DNA from: Hydractinia symbiolongicarpus
Lineage: Eukaryota > Cnidaria > Hydrozoa > Anthoathecata > Hydractiniidae
Reading direction: 5' to 3'
Assembly (NCBI RefSeq): GCF_029227915.1
Contig: NC_079880.1
Location: 2,048,001 to 2,112,000 of the forward strand
DNA length: 64,000 nucleotides
Under the pieces are notes generated by a model. The model was not told the origin of the DNA and made no database searches. It saw only the letters and a list, made by a program, of their open reading frames with translations. The translations under genes were made by a program, and so were the position numbers. Positions 25,745-36,535 of this stretch are shown here, piece after piece (positions within the stretch are counted from its first letter, which is position 1; every line of letters starts with the position of its first letter).

Positions 25745-27377
25745 CGAACGAATTTTTAAATTATTTTTTCACCACTAAAACGCTTGAGACTTGTAGTTTT
25801 CAAAAATGTTTTCATTTTTGATGAGATGCTGAATAAAAGAAGTTTAATCGCCGGCAAACGAAAACCCGCCATTTCCCGTAAACCCCGGACTCGGCCCGCA
25901 TAGTCAAAAGTATACAAAGAAAGTACCCAGGGAGTAAACTCATTTCCCGAACGATTTTTTAAATTATTTTTTCACCACTAAATCGCATGAGACTTGTAGT
26001 TTTCAAAAATGTTTTCATTTTTGATGAGACGCTGAATAAAAGAAGTTTAATCGCCGGCAAACGAAAACCTGCGATTTCCCGTAAATCCCGGACTCGGCCC
26101 GTATAGTCAAAAGTATACAAAGAAAGTACCCAGGGTGTAAACTCATTTCCCGAACGATTTTTTAAATTATTATTTCACCACTAAAGCCCATGAGACTTGT
26201 AGTATTTAAAAATATTTTCATTTTTGATGAGACGCTGAATAAAAGAAGTTTAATCGCCCGCAAACGAAAACCTGCGATTTCCCGTAAATCCCGGACTCGG
26301 CCCGTATAGTCAAAAGTATACAAAGAAAGTACCCAGGGTGTAAACTCATTTCCCGAACGATTTTTTAAATTATTATTTCACCACTAAAGCCCATGAGACT
26401 TGTAGTATTTAAAAATATTTTCATTTTTGATGAGACGCTGAATAAAAGAAGTTTAATCGCCGGCAAACGAAAACCCGCGACTTCCCGTAAATTCCGGACT
26501 CGGCCCGTATTGTCCAAAGTATACAAAGAAAGTACCCAGGGAGTAAACTCATTTCCCGAACGATTTTTTAAATTAATTTTCACCACTAAAACGCATGAGA
26601 CTTGTAGTTTTCAGAAATGTTTTCATTTTTGATGAGACGCTTAATGAAAGTTGTTTAATCGCCGGCAAACGAAAACCTGCGATTTCCCGTAAATCCCGAG
26701 TCGGCCCGTATAGTCAAAAGTATACAAAGAAAGTACCCAGGGTGTAAACTCCTTTCCCGAACGATTTTTTAAATTATTATTTCACCACTAAAGCCCATGA
26801 GACTTGTAGTATTTAAAAATACTTTCATTTTTGATGAGACGCTGAATAAAAGAAGTTTAATCGCCGGCAAACGAAAACCCGCGACTTCCAGTAAATCCCG
26901 GACTCAGCCCGTATAATCAAAAGTATACAAAGAAAGTACCCAGGGAGTAAACTCATTTCCCGAACGATTTTTTAAATTATTTTTTCACCACTAAAACGCA
27001 TGAGACTTGTAGTTTTCAAAAATGTTTTCATTTTTGATGAGACGCTGAATAAAAGAAGTTTAATCGCCGGCAAACGAAAACCTGCGATTTCCCGTAAATC
27101 CCGGACTCGGCCCGTATAGTCAAAAGTATACAAAGAAAGTACCCGGGGTGTAAACTCATTTCCCGAACGATTTTTTAAATTATTATTTCACCACTAAAGC
27201 CCATGAGACTTGTAGTTTTTAAAAATGTTTTCATTTTTGATGAGACGCTGAATAAAAGAAGTTTAATTGCCGGCAAACGAAAACCCGCGACTTCCCGTAA
27301 ATCCCGGACTCGGCCCGTATAGTCAAAAGTATACAAAGAAAGTACCCAGGGAGTAAACTCATTTCCCGAACGATTTT

Positions 27378-30300
27378 TTAAATTAATTTTCACCACTAAA
27401 ACGAATGAGACTTGTGGTTTTCAGAAATGTTTTCATTTTTGATGAGACGCTTAATAAAAGTGGTTTAATCGCCGGCAAACGAAAACCCGCGACTTCCCGT
27501 AAATCCCGGGCTTGGCCCGTATAGTCAAAAGTATACAAAGAAAGTACCCAGGGAGTAAACTCATTTCCCGAACGATTTTTTAAATTATTTTTTCACCACT
27601 AAATCGCATGAGACTTGTAGTTTTCAAAAATGTTTTCATTTTTGATGAGACGCTGAATAAAAGAAGTTTAATCGCCGGCAAACGAAAACCTGCGATTTCC
27701 TGTAAATCCCGGACTCGGCCCGTATAGTCAAAAGTATACAAAGAAAGTACCCAGGGTGTAAACTCATTTCCCGAACGATTTTTTAAATTATTATTTCACC
27801 ACTAAAGCCCATGAGACTAGTAGTATTTAAAAATATTTTCATTTTTGATGAGACGCTGAATAAAAGAAGTTTAATCGCCCGCAAACGAAAACCTGCGATT
27901 TCCCGTAAATCCCGGACTCTGCCCGTATAGTCAAAAGTATACAAAGAAAGTACCCAGGGTGTAAACTCATTTCCCGAACGATTTTTTAAATTATTATTTC
28001 ACCACTAAAGCCCATGAGACTTGTAGTATTTAAAAATATTTTCATTTTTGATGAGACGCTGAATAAAAGAAGTTTAATCGCCGGCAAACGAAAACCCGCG
28101 ACTTCCCGTAAATCCCGGACTCGGCCCGTATTGTCCAAAGTATACAAAGAAAGTACCCAGGGAGTAAACTCATTTCCCGAACGATTTTTTAAATTAATTT
28201 TCACCACTAAAACGCATGAGACTTGTAGTTTTCAGAAATGTTTTCATTTTTGATGCGACGCTTAATGAAAGTTGTTTAATCGCCGGCAAACGAAAACCCG
28301 CGATTTCCCGTAAATCCCGGGCTTGGCCCGTATAGTCGAATGTATACAAAGAAAGTACCCTGTGAGTAAACTCATTTCCAGAACGATTTTTTAATTTATT
28401 TTTTCAACACTAAAACGCATGTGACTTGTAGTTTTCAAAAATATTTTCATTTTTGATGACACGCTTAATGAAAGAGGTTTAATCGCCGGCAAACGAAAAC
28501 CCGAGATTTCCCGTACATCCCGGGCTTGGCCCGTATAGTCAAAAGTATACAAAGATAGTACCGAGGGAGTAAACTCATTTCCCGAACGATTTTTTAAATT
28601 ATTATTTCACCACTAAAGCCCATGAGACTTGTAGTTTTTAAAAATGTTTTCATTTTTGATGAGACGCTGAATAAAAGAAGTTTAATTGCCGGCAAACGAA
28701 AACCCGCGACTTCCCGTAAATCCCGGACTCGGCCCGTATAGTCAAAAGTATACAAAGAAAGTACCCAGGGAGAAAACTCATTTCCCGAACGATTTTTTAA
28801 ATTAATTTTCACCACTAAAACGCATGAGACTTGTAGTTTTCAGAAATGTTTTCATTTTTGATGAGACGCTTAATGAAAGTTGTTAAATCGCCGGCAAACG
28901 AAAACCCGCGATTTCCCGTAAATCCAGGGCTTGGCCCGTATAGTCGAATGTATACAAAGAAAGTACCCTGTGAGTAAACTCATTTCCCGAACGAATTTTT
29001 AAATTATTTTTTCACCACTAAAACGAATGAGACTTGTGGTTTTCAGAAATGTTTAAAAATATTTTCATTTTTGATGAGACGCTTAATAAAAGTGGTTTAA
29101 TCGCCGGCAAACGAAAACCCGCGACTTCCCGTAAATCCCGGGCTTGGCCCGTATAGTCAAAAGTATACAAAGAAAGTACCCAGGGAGTAAACTCATTTCC
29201 CGAACGATTTTTTAAATTATTTTTTCACCACTAAATCGCATGAGACTTGTAGTTTTCAAAAATGTTTTCATTTTTGATGAGACGCTGAATAAAAGAAGTT
29301 TAATCGCCGGCAAACGAAAACCTGCGATTTCCTGTAAATCCCGGACTCGGCCAGTATAGTCAAAAGTATACAAAGAAAGTACCCAGGGTGTAAACTCATT
29401 TCCCGAACGATTTTTTAAATTATTATTTCACCACTAAAGCCCATGAGACTAGTAGTATTTAAAAATATTTTCATTTTTGATGAGACGCTGAATAAAAGAA
29501 GTTTAATCGCCCGCAAACGAAAACCTGCGATTTCCCGTAAATCCCGGACTCTGCCCGTATAGTCAAAAGTATACAAAGAAAGTACCCAGGGTGTAAACTC
29601 ATTTCCCGAACGATTTTTTAAATTATTATTTCACCACTAAAGCCCATGAGACTTGTAGTATTTAAAAATATTTTCATTTTTGATGAGACGCTGAATAAAA
29701 GAAGTTTAATCGCCGGCAAACGAAAACCTGCGACTTCCCGTAAATCCCGGACTCGGCCCGTATTGTCCAAAGTATACAAAGAAAGTACCCAGGGAGTAAA
29801 CTCATTTCCCGAACGATTTTTTAAATTAATTTTCACCACTAAAACGCATGAGACTTGTAGTTTTCAGAAATGTTTTCATTTTTGATGCGACGCTTAATGA
29901 AAGTTGTTTAATCGCCGGCAAACGAAAACCCGCGATTTCCCGTAAATCCCGGGCTTGGCCCGTATATTCGAATGTATACAAAGAAAGTACCCTGTGAGTA
30001 AACTCATTTCCAGAACGATTTTTTAATTTATTTTTTCAACACTAAAACGCATGTGACTTGTAGTTTTCAAAAATGTTTTCATTTTTGATGACACGCTTAA
30101 TGAAAGAGGTTTAATCGCCGGCAAACGAAAACCCGAGATTTCCCGTACATCCCGGGCTTGGCCCGTATAGTCAAAAGTATACAAAGATAGTACCGAGGGA
30201 GTAAACTCATTTCCCGAACGATTTTTTAAATTATTATTTCACCACTAAAGCCCATGAGACTTGTAGTTTTTAAAAATGTTTTCATTTTTGATGAGACGCT

Positions 30301-30640
30301 GAATAAAAGAAGTTTAATTGCCGGCAAACGAAAACCCGCGACTTCCCGTAAATCCTGGACTCGGCCCGTATAGTCAAAAGTATACAAAGAAAGTACCCAG
30401 GGAGAAAACTCATTTCCCGAACGATTTTTTAAATTAATTTTCACCACTAAAACGCATGAGACTTGTAGTTTTCAGAAATGTTTTCATTTTTGATGAGACG
30501 CTTAATGAAAGTTGTTAAATCGCCGGCAAACGAAAACCCGCGATTTCCCGTAAATCCAGGGCTTGGCCCGTATAGTCGAATGTATACAAAGAAAGTACCC
30601 TGTGAGTAAACTCATTTCCCGAACGAATTTTTAAATTATT
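27378..30640 (+). repeat. 8-unit higher-order repeat, two tandem copies (~1622 bp)
   Basis: The pair AACGAATGAG with TTGTGGTTTTCAG occurs near 27.40 and 29.02 kb, 1622 bp apart, and opens the two copies. After a 10-bp insertion near 29055 the offset becomes 1632 bp, seen in GTATTGTCC at 28128 and 29760 and in the paired frames at 28014 and 29646. I noticed only a handful of substitutions between copies, for example GGCCAGTATAG near 29.35 kb, ATATTCGAATG near 29.97 kb and AATCCTGGACT near 30.35 kb. This points to recent duplication. The second copy ends near 30.64 kb. Confidence 0.82.
29041..29075 (+). repeat. 10-bp insertion at a C-to-B chimeric junction
   Basis: The unit reads TTCAGAAATGTTT and then AAAAATATTTTCATTTTTG. 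The first part is typical of type C (TTCAGAAATGTTTTCATT) and the second of the type B sub-variant (TATTTAAAAATATTTTC). Joining them at a shared TTT produces a net gain of 10 bp relative to either parent. The matching position in the upstream copy, near 27.42 kb, has the normal length, so the event happened during or after the 8-unit duplication. Confidence 0.75.
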
Positions 30641-31655
30641 TTTTCACCACTAAAGCCCATGAGACTTGTAGTATTTAAAAATATTTTCATTTTTGATGAG
30701 ACGCTGAATAAAAGAAGTTTAATCGCCGGCAAACGAAAACCCGCGACTTCCCGTAAATCCCGGACTCGGCCCGTATTGTCAAAAGTATACAAAGAAAGTA
30801 CCCAGGGAGTAAACTCATTTCCCGAACGATTTTTTAAATTAATTTTTACCACTAAAACGCATGAGACTTGTGGTTTTCAGAAATGTTTTCATTTTTGATG
30901 AGACGCTTAATAAAAGTTGTTTAATCGCCGGCAAACGAAAACCCGCGATTTCCTGTAAATCCCGGACTTGGCCCGTATAGTCAAATGTATACAAAGAAAG
31001 TACCCTGTGAGTAAACCCATTTCCCGAACGAATTTTTAAATTATTTTTTCACCACTAAAACGCATGAGACTTGTAGTTTTCAGAAATGTTTTCATTTTTG
31101 ATGAGACGCTTAATGAAAGTTGTTAAATCGCCGGCAAACGAAAACCCGCGATTTCCCGTAAATCCCGGGCTTGGCCCGTATAGTCGAATGTATACAAAGA
31201 AAGTACCCTGTGAGTAAACTCATTTCCCGAACGAATTTTTAAATTATTTTTTCACCACTAAAGCCCATGAGACTTGTAGTATTTAAAAATATTTTCATTT
31301 TTGATGAGACGCTGAATAAAAGAAGTTTAATCGCCGGCAAACGAAAAACCGCGACTTCCCGTAAATCCCGGACTCGGCCCGTATTGTCAAAAGTATACAA
31401 AGAAAGTACCCAGGGAGTAAACTCATTTCCCGAACGATTTTTTAAATTAATTTTCACCACTAAAACGCATGAGACTTGTGGTTTTCAGAAATGTTTTCAT
31501 TTCTGATGAGACGCTTAATAAAAGTTGTTTAATCGCCGGCAAACGAAAACCCGCGATTTCCCGTAAATCCCGGGCTTGGCCCGTGTAGTCAAATGTATAC
31601 AAAGAAAGTACCCTGTGAGTAAACCCATTTCCCGAACGAATTTTTAAATTATTTT
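30450..31655 (+). repeat. 3-unit higher-order repeat, two tandem copies (608 bp each)
   Basis: Each copy contains a C-like unit with GTTGTTAAATCGCC, then a B unit with GTAGTATTTAAAAATATT and GTATTGTCAAAAG (30773 and 31381), then a C-like unit with TTGTGGTTTTCAG and TAGTCAAATGTATAC and a GTAAACCCATT tail. The offset is 608 bp. The copies differ by a few bases, including AAAACCC versus AAAAACC in the B unit and GTATAGTC versus GTGTAGTC in the last unit. Confidence 0.75.
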
Positions 31656-34600
31656 TTCACCACTAAAACGCATGAGACTTGTAGTTTTCAGAAATGTTTT
31701 CATTTTTGATGAGACGCTTAATAAAAGTGGTTTAATCGCCGGCAAACGAAAACCCGCAATTTCCCGTAAATCCCGGGCTTGGCCCGTATAGTCGAATGTA
31801 TACAAAGAAAGTACCCTGTGAGTAAACTCATTTCCAAAACGATTTTTTAAATTATCTTTTCACCACTAAAACGCTTGAGACTTGTAGTTTTCAAAAATGT
31901 TTTCATTTTTGATGAGACGCTTAATGAAAGTTGTTAAATCGCCGGCAAACGAAAACCCGCAATTTCCCGTAAATCCCGGGCTTGGCCCGTATAGGCGAAT
32001 GTATACAAAGAAAGTACCCTGTGAGTAAACTCATTTCCCGAACGAATTTTTAAATTATTTTTTCACCACTAAAGCCCATGAGACTTGTAGTATTTAAAAA
32101 TATTTTCATTTTTGATGAGACGCTTAATAAAAGTTGTTTAATCGCCGGCAAACGAAAACCCGCGATTTCCCGTAAATCCCGGGCTTGGCCCGTATAGTCA
32201 AAAGTATACAAAGAAAGTACCCTGTGAGTAAACCCATTTCCCGAACGATTTTTTAAATTATTTTTTCACCACTAAAACGCATGAGACTTGTAGTTTTTAG
32301 AAATGTTTTCATTTTTGATGAGACGCTTAATAAAAGTGGTTTAATCGCCAGCAAACGAAAACCCGCGATTTCATGTAAATCCCGGGCTTGGCCCGTATAG
32401 TCGAATGTATACAAAGAAAGTACCCTGTGAGTAAACTCATTTCCAAAACGATTTTTTAAATTATCTTTTCACCACTAAAACGCTTGAGACTTGTAGTTTT
32501 CAAAAATGTTTTCATTTTTGATGAGACGCTGAATAAAAGAAGTTTAATCGCCGGCAAACGAAAACCTGCGATTTCCCGTAAATCCCGGACTCGGCCCGTA
32601 TAGTCAAAAGTATACAAAGAAAGTACCCAGGGTGTAAACTCATTTCCCGAACGATTTTTTAAATTATTATTTCACCACTAAAGCCCATGAGACTTGTAGT
32701 ATTTAAAAATATTTTCATTTTCGATGAGACGCTGAATAAAAGAAGTTTAATCGCCGGCAAACGAAAACCCGCGACTTCCCGTAAATCCCGGACTTGGCCC
32801 GTATTGTCAAAAGTATACAAAGAAAGTACCCAGGGAGTAAACTCATTTCCCGAACGATTTTTTAAATTAATTTTCACCACTAAAACGCATGAGACTTGTG
32901 GTTTTCAGAAATGTTTTCATTTTTGATGAGACGCTTAATGAAAGTTGTTTAATCGCCGGCAAACGAAAACCCGCGATTTCCCGTAAATCCCGGGCTTGGC
33001 CCGTATAGTCGAATGTATACAAAGAAGGTACCCTGTGAGTAAACTCATTTCCAGAACGATTTTTTAATTTATTTTTTCAACACTAAAACGCATGAGACTT
33101 GTAGTTTTCAAAAATGTTTTCATTTTTGATGAGACGCTTAATGAAAGAGGTTTAATCGCCGGCAAACGAAAACCCGAGATTTCCCGTAAATCCCGGGCTT
33201 GGCCCGTATAGTCAAAAGTATACAAAAATAGTACCGAGGGAGTAAACTCATTTCCCGAACGATTTTTTAAATTTTTATTTCACCACTAAAGCCCATGAGA
33301 CTTGTAGTTTTTAAAAATGTTTTCATTTTTGATGAGACGCTGAATAAAAGAAGTTTAATTGCCGGCAAACGAAAACCCGCGATTTCCCGTAAATCCCGGA
33401 CTCAGCTCGTATAGTCAAAAGTATACAAAGAAAGTACCCAGGGAGTAAACTCATTTCCCGAACGATTTTTTAAATTATTTTTTCACCACTAAAACGCATG
33501 AGACTTGTAGTTTTCAAAAATGTTTTCATTTTTGATGAGACGCTGAATAAAAAAAGTTTAAACGCCGGCAAACGAAAACCTGCGATTTCCCGTAAATCCC
33601 GGACTCGACCCGTATAGTCAAAAGTATACAAAGAAAGTACCCGGGGTGTAAACTCATTTCCCGAACGATTTTTTAAATTATTATTTCACCACTAAAACGC
33701 ATGAGACTTGTAGTTTTCAAAAATGTTTTCATTTTTGATGAGACGCTGAATAAAAGAAGCTTAATCGCCGGCAAACGAAAACCTGCGATTTCCCATAAAT
33801 CCCGAGTCGGCCCGTATAGTCAAAAGTATACAAAGAAAGTACCCAGGGATTAAACTCATTTCCCGAACGATTTTTTAAATTAATTTTCACCACTAAAACG
33901 CATGAGACTTGTAGTTTTCAGAAATGTTTTCATTTTTGATGAGACGCTTAATGAAAGTTGTTCAATCGCCGGCAAACGAAAACCCGCGATTTCCCGTAAA
34001 TCCCGGGCTTGGCCCGTATAGTCGAATGTATACAAAGAAAGTACCCTGTGAGTAAACTCATTTCCAGAACGATTTTTTAATTTATTTTTTCAACACTAAA
34101 ACGCATGAGACTTGTAGTTTTCAAAAATGTTTTCATTTTTGATGACACGCTTAATGAAAGAGGTTTAATCGCCGGCAAACGAAAACCCGAGATTTCCCGT
34201 AAATCCCGGGCTTGGCCCGTATAGTCAAAAGTATACAAAGATAGTACCCAGGGAGTAAACTCATTTCCCGAACGATTTTTTAAATTATTATTTCACCACT
34301 AAAGCCCATGAGACTTGTAGTTTTTAAAAATGTTTTCATTTTTGATGAGACGCTGAATAAAAGAAGCTTAATTGCCGGCAAACGAAAACCCGCGATTTCC
34401 CGTAAATCCCGGACTCGGCCCGTATAGTCAAAAGTATACAAAGAAAGTACCCAGGGAGAAAACTCATTTCCCGAACGATTTTTAAAATTAATTTTCACCA
34501 CTAAAACGCATGAGACTTGTAGTTTTCAGAAATGTTTTCATTTTTGATGAGACGCTTAATGAAAGTTGTTAAATTGCCGGCAAACGAAAACCCGCAATTT

Positions 34601-36535
34601 CCCGTAAATCCCGGGCTTGGCCCGTATAGTCGAATGTATACAAAGAAAGTACCCTGTGAGTAAACTAATTTCCCGAACGAATTTTTAAATTATTTTTTCA
34701 CCACTAAAGCCCATGAGACTTGTAGTATTTAAAAATATTTTCATTTTTGATGAGACGCTGAATAAAAGAAGTTTAATCGCCGGCAAACGAAAACCCGCGA
34801 CTTCCCGTAAATCCCGGAATCGGCCCGTATTGTCAAAAGTATACAAAGAAAGTACCCAGGGAGTAAACTCATTTCCCGAACGATTTTTTAAATTAATTTT
34901 CACCACTAAAACGCATGAGACTTGTAGTTTTCAGAAATGTTTTTATTTTTGATCAGACGCTTAATGAAAGTTGTTTAATCGCCGGCAAACGAAAACCCGC
35001 GATTTCCCGTAAATCCCGGACACAGCTCGTATAGTCAAAAGTATACAAAGAAAGTACCCAGGGAGTAAACTCATTTCCCGAACGATTTTTTAAATTATTT
35101 TTTCACCACTAAAACGCATGAGACTTGTAGTTTTCAGAAATGTTTTCATTTTTGATGAGACGCTTAATGAAAGTGGTTTAATCGCCGGCAAACGAAAACC
35201 CGCGATTTCCCGTAAATCCTGGGCTTGGCCAGTATAGTCAAAAGTATACAAAGAAAGTACCCAGGGAGTAAACTCATTTCCCGAACGATTTTTTAAATTA
35301 ATTTTCACCACTAAAACGCATGAGACTTGTGGTTTTCAGAAATGTTTTCATTTTTGATGAGACGCTTAATAAAAGTTGTTTAATCGCCGGCAAACGAAAA
35401 CCCGCGATTTCCCGTAAATCCCGGGCTTGGCCCGTATAGTCGAATGTATACAAAGAAAGTACCCTGTAAGTAAACCCATTTCCCGAACGAATTTTTAATT
35501 TATTTTTTCAACACTAAAACGCATGAGACTTGTAGTTTTCAAAAATGTTTTCATTTTTGATGAGACGCTTAATGAAAGAGGTTTAATCGCCGACAAACGA
35601 AAACCCGAGATTTCCCGTAAATCCCGGGCTTGGCCCGTATAGTCAAAAGTATATAAAGATAGTACCCAGGTAGTAAACTCATTTCCCGAACGATTTTTTA
35701 AATTATTAATTCACCGCTAGAGCCCATGAGACTTGTAGTTTTTAAAAATGTTTTCATTTTTAATGAGACGCTGAATAAAAGAAGTTTAATTGCCGGCAAA
35801 CGAAAACCCGCGACTTCCCGTAAATCCCGGACTCGGCCCGTATAGTCAAAAGTATACAAAGAAAGTACCCAGGGAGTAAACTCATTTCCCGAACGATTTT
35901 TTAAATTAATTTTCACCACTAAAACGCATGAGACTTGTAGTTTTCAGAAATGTTTTCATTTTTGATGAGACGCTTAATGAAAGTTGTTAAATCGCCGGCA
36001 AACGAAAACCCGCGATTTCCCGTAAATCCCGGGCTTGGCCCGTATAGTCAAAAGTATACAAAGAAAGTACCCAGGGAGTAAACTCATTTCCCGAACGATT
36101 TTTTAAATTAATTTTCACCACTAAAACGCATGAGACTTGTAGTTTTCAGAATTGTTTTCATTTTTGATGAGACGCTTAATAAAAGAGGTTTAATCGCCGG
36201 CAAACGAAATCCCGCGATTTCCCGTAAATCCCGGGCTTGGCCCGTATAGTCGAATGTATACAAAGAAAGTACCCAGAGAGTAAACTCATTTCCCGAACGA
36301 TTTTTTAAAATTTTTTTTCACCACTAAAACGCATGAGACTTGTAGTTTTCAGAAATGTTTTCATTTTTGATGAGACGCTTAATAAAAGTGATTTAATCGC
36401 CGGCAAACGAAAAACCGCGATTTCCCGTAAATCCCGGCCTTGGCCCGTACAGTCGAATGTATACAAAGAAAGTACCCTGTGAGTAAACTCAATTCCGAAA
36501 CGATTTTTTCAATTATCTTTTCACCACTAAAACGC
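31655..36535 (+). repeat. Mixed block with single copies of B/C/D units
   Basis: Units of types B, C, D and E alternate without an obvious tandem higher-order repeat. Pairs at longer offsets occur. The GTATTGTC tag lies at 32801 and 34827 (2026 bp, ten units). A tail with AGGGAGAAAACTC lies near 34.45 kb and matches 28.77 and 30.40 kb. Chimeric units are frequent, such as those with GGACACAGCTCG near 35.03 kb or with a C-like body and an A-like tail near 35.2 and 36.0 kb. No gene is present. Confidence 0.65.
33053..33255 (+). repeat. Reference unit, type D (203 bp)
   Basis: Type D follows the C unit at 32851-33052. Its boundary is AGAACGATTTTTTAATTTA and then TTTTTTCAACACTAAAACG; the CAACAC is diagnostic. 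It has TTTTCAAAAATG, GACGCTTAATGAAAGAGG, CCCGAGATTT and GGGCTTGG, joined here to a TAGTCAAAAGTATAC tail with AAATAGTACCGAGGGAG (commonly AGATAGTACC). The combination of a TTAAT/GGCTTGG body with the A/B-type TCAAAAG tail looks like an old recombinant that has since been amplified. Other D units keep TCGAATG and CCCTGTGAG, as near 21.3 and 24.4 kb. Confidence 0.8.

Larger units (their letters stand above)
24630..27420 (+). repeat. 10-unit spaced duplication (offset 2027 bp)
   Basis: The segment from about 24.63 to 25.40 kb reappears at about 26.66 to 27.42 kb. Tags include AAAATACTTTCATTT (CTTTC at 24795 and 26822) and a 73-codon minus frame at 25148-25369 and 27175-27396, all offset by 2027 bp. 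Between the copies lie C/E units and a run of A/B units, including one with the CCCGCATAGTC variant near 25.9 kb. The pattern fits a 10-unit tandem duplication whose middle has since changed. Confidence 0.65.
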
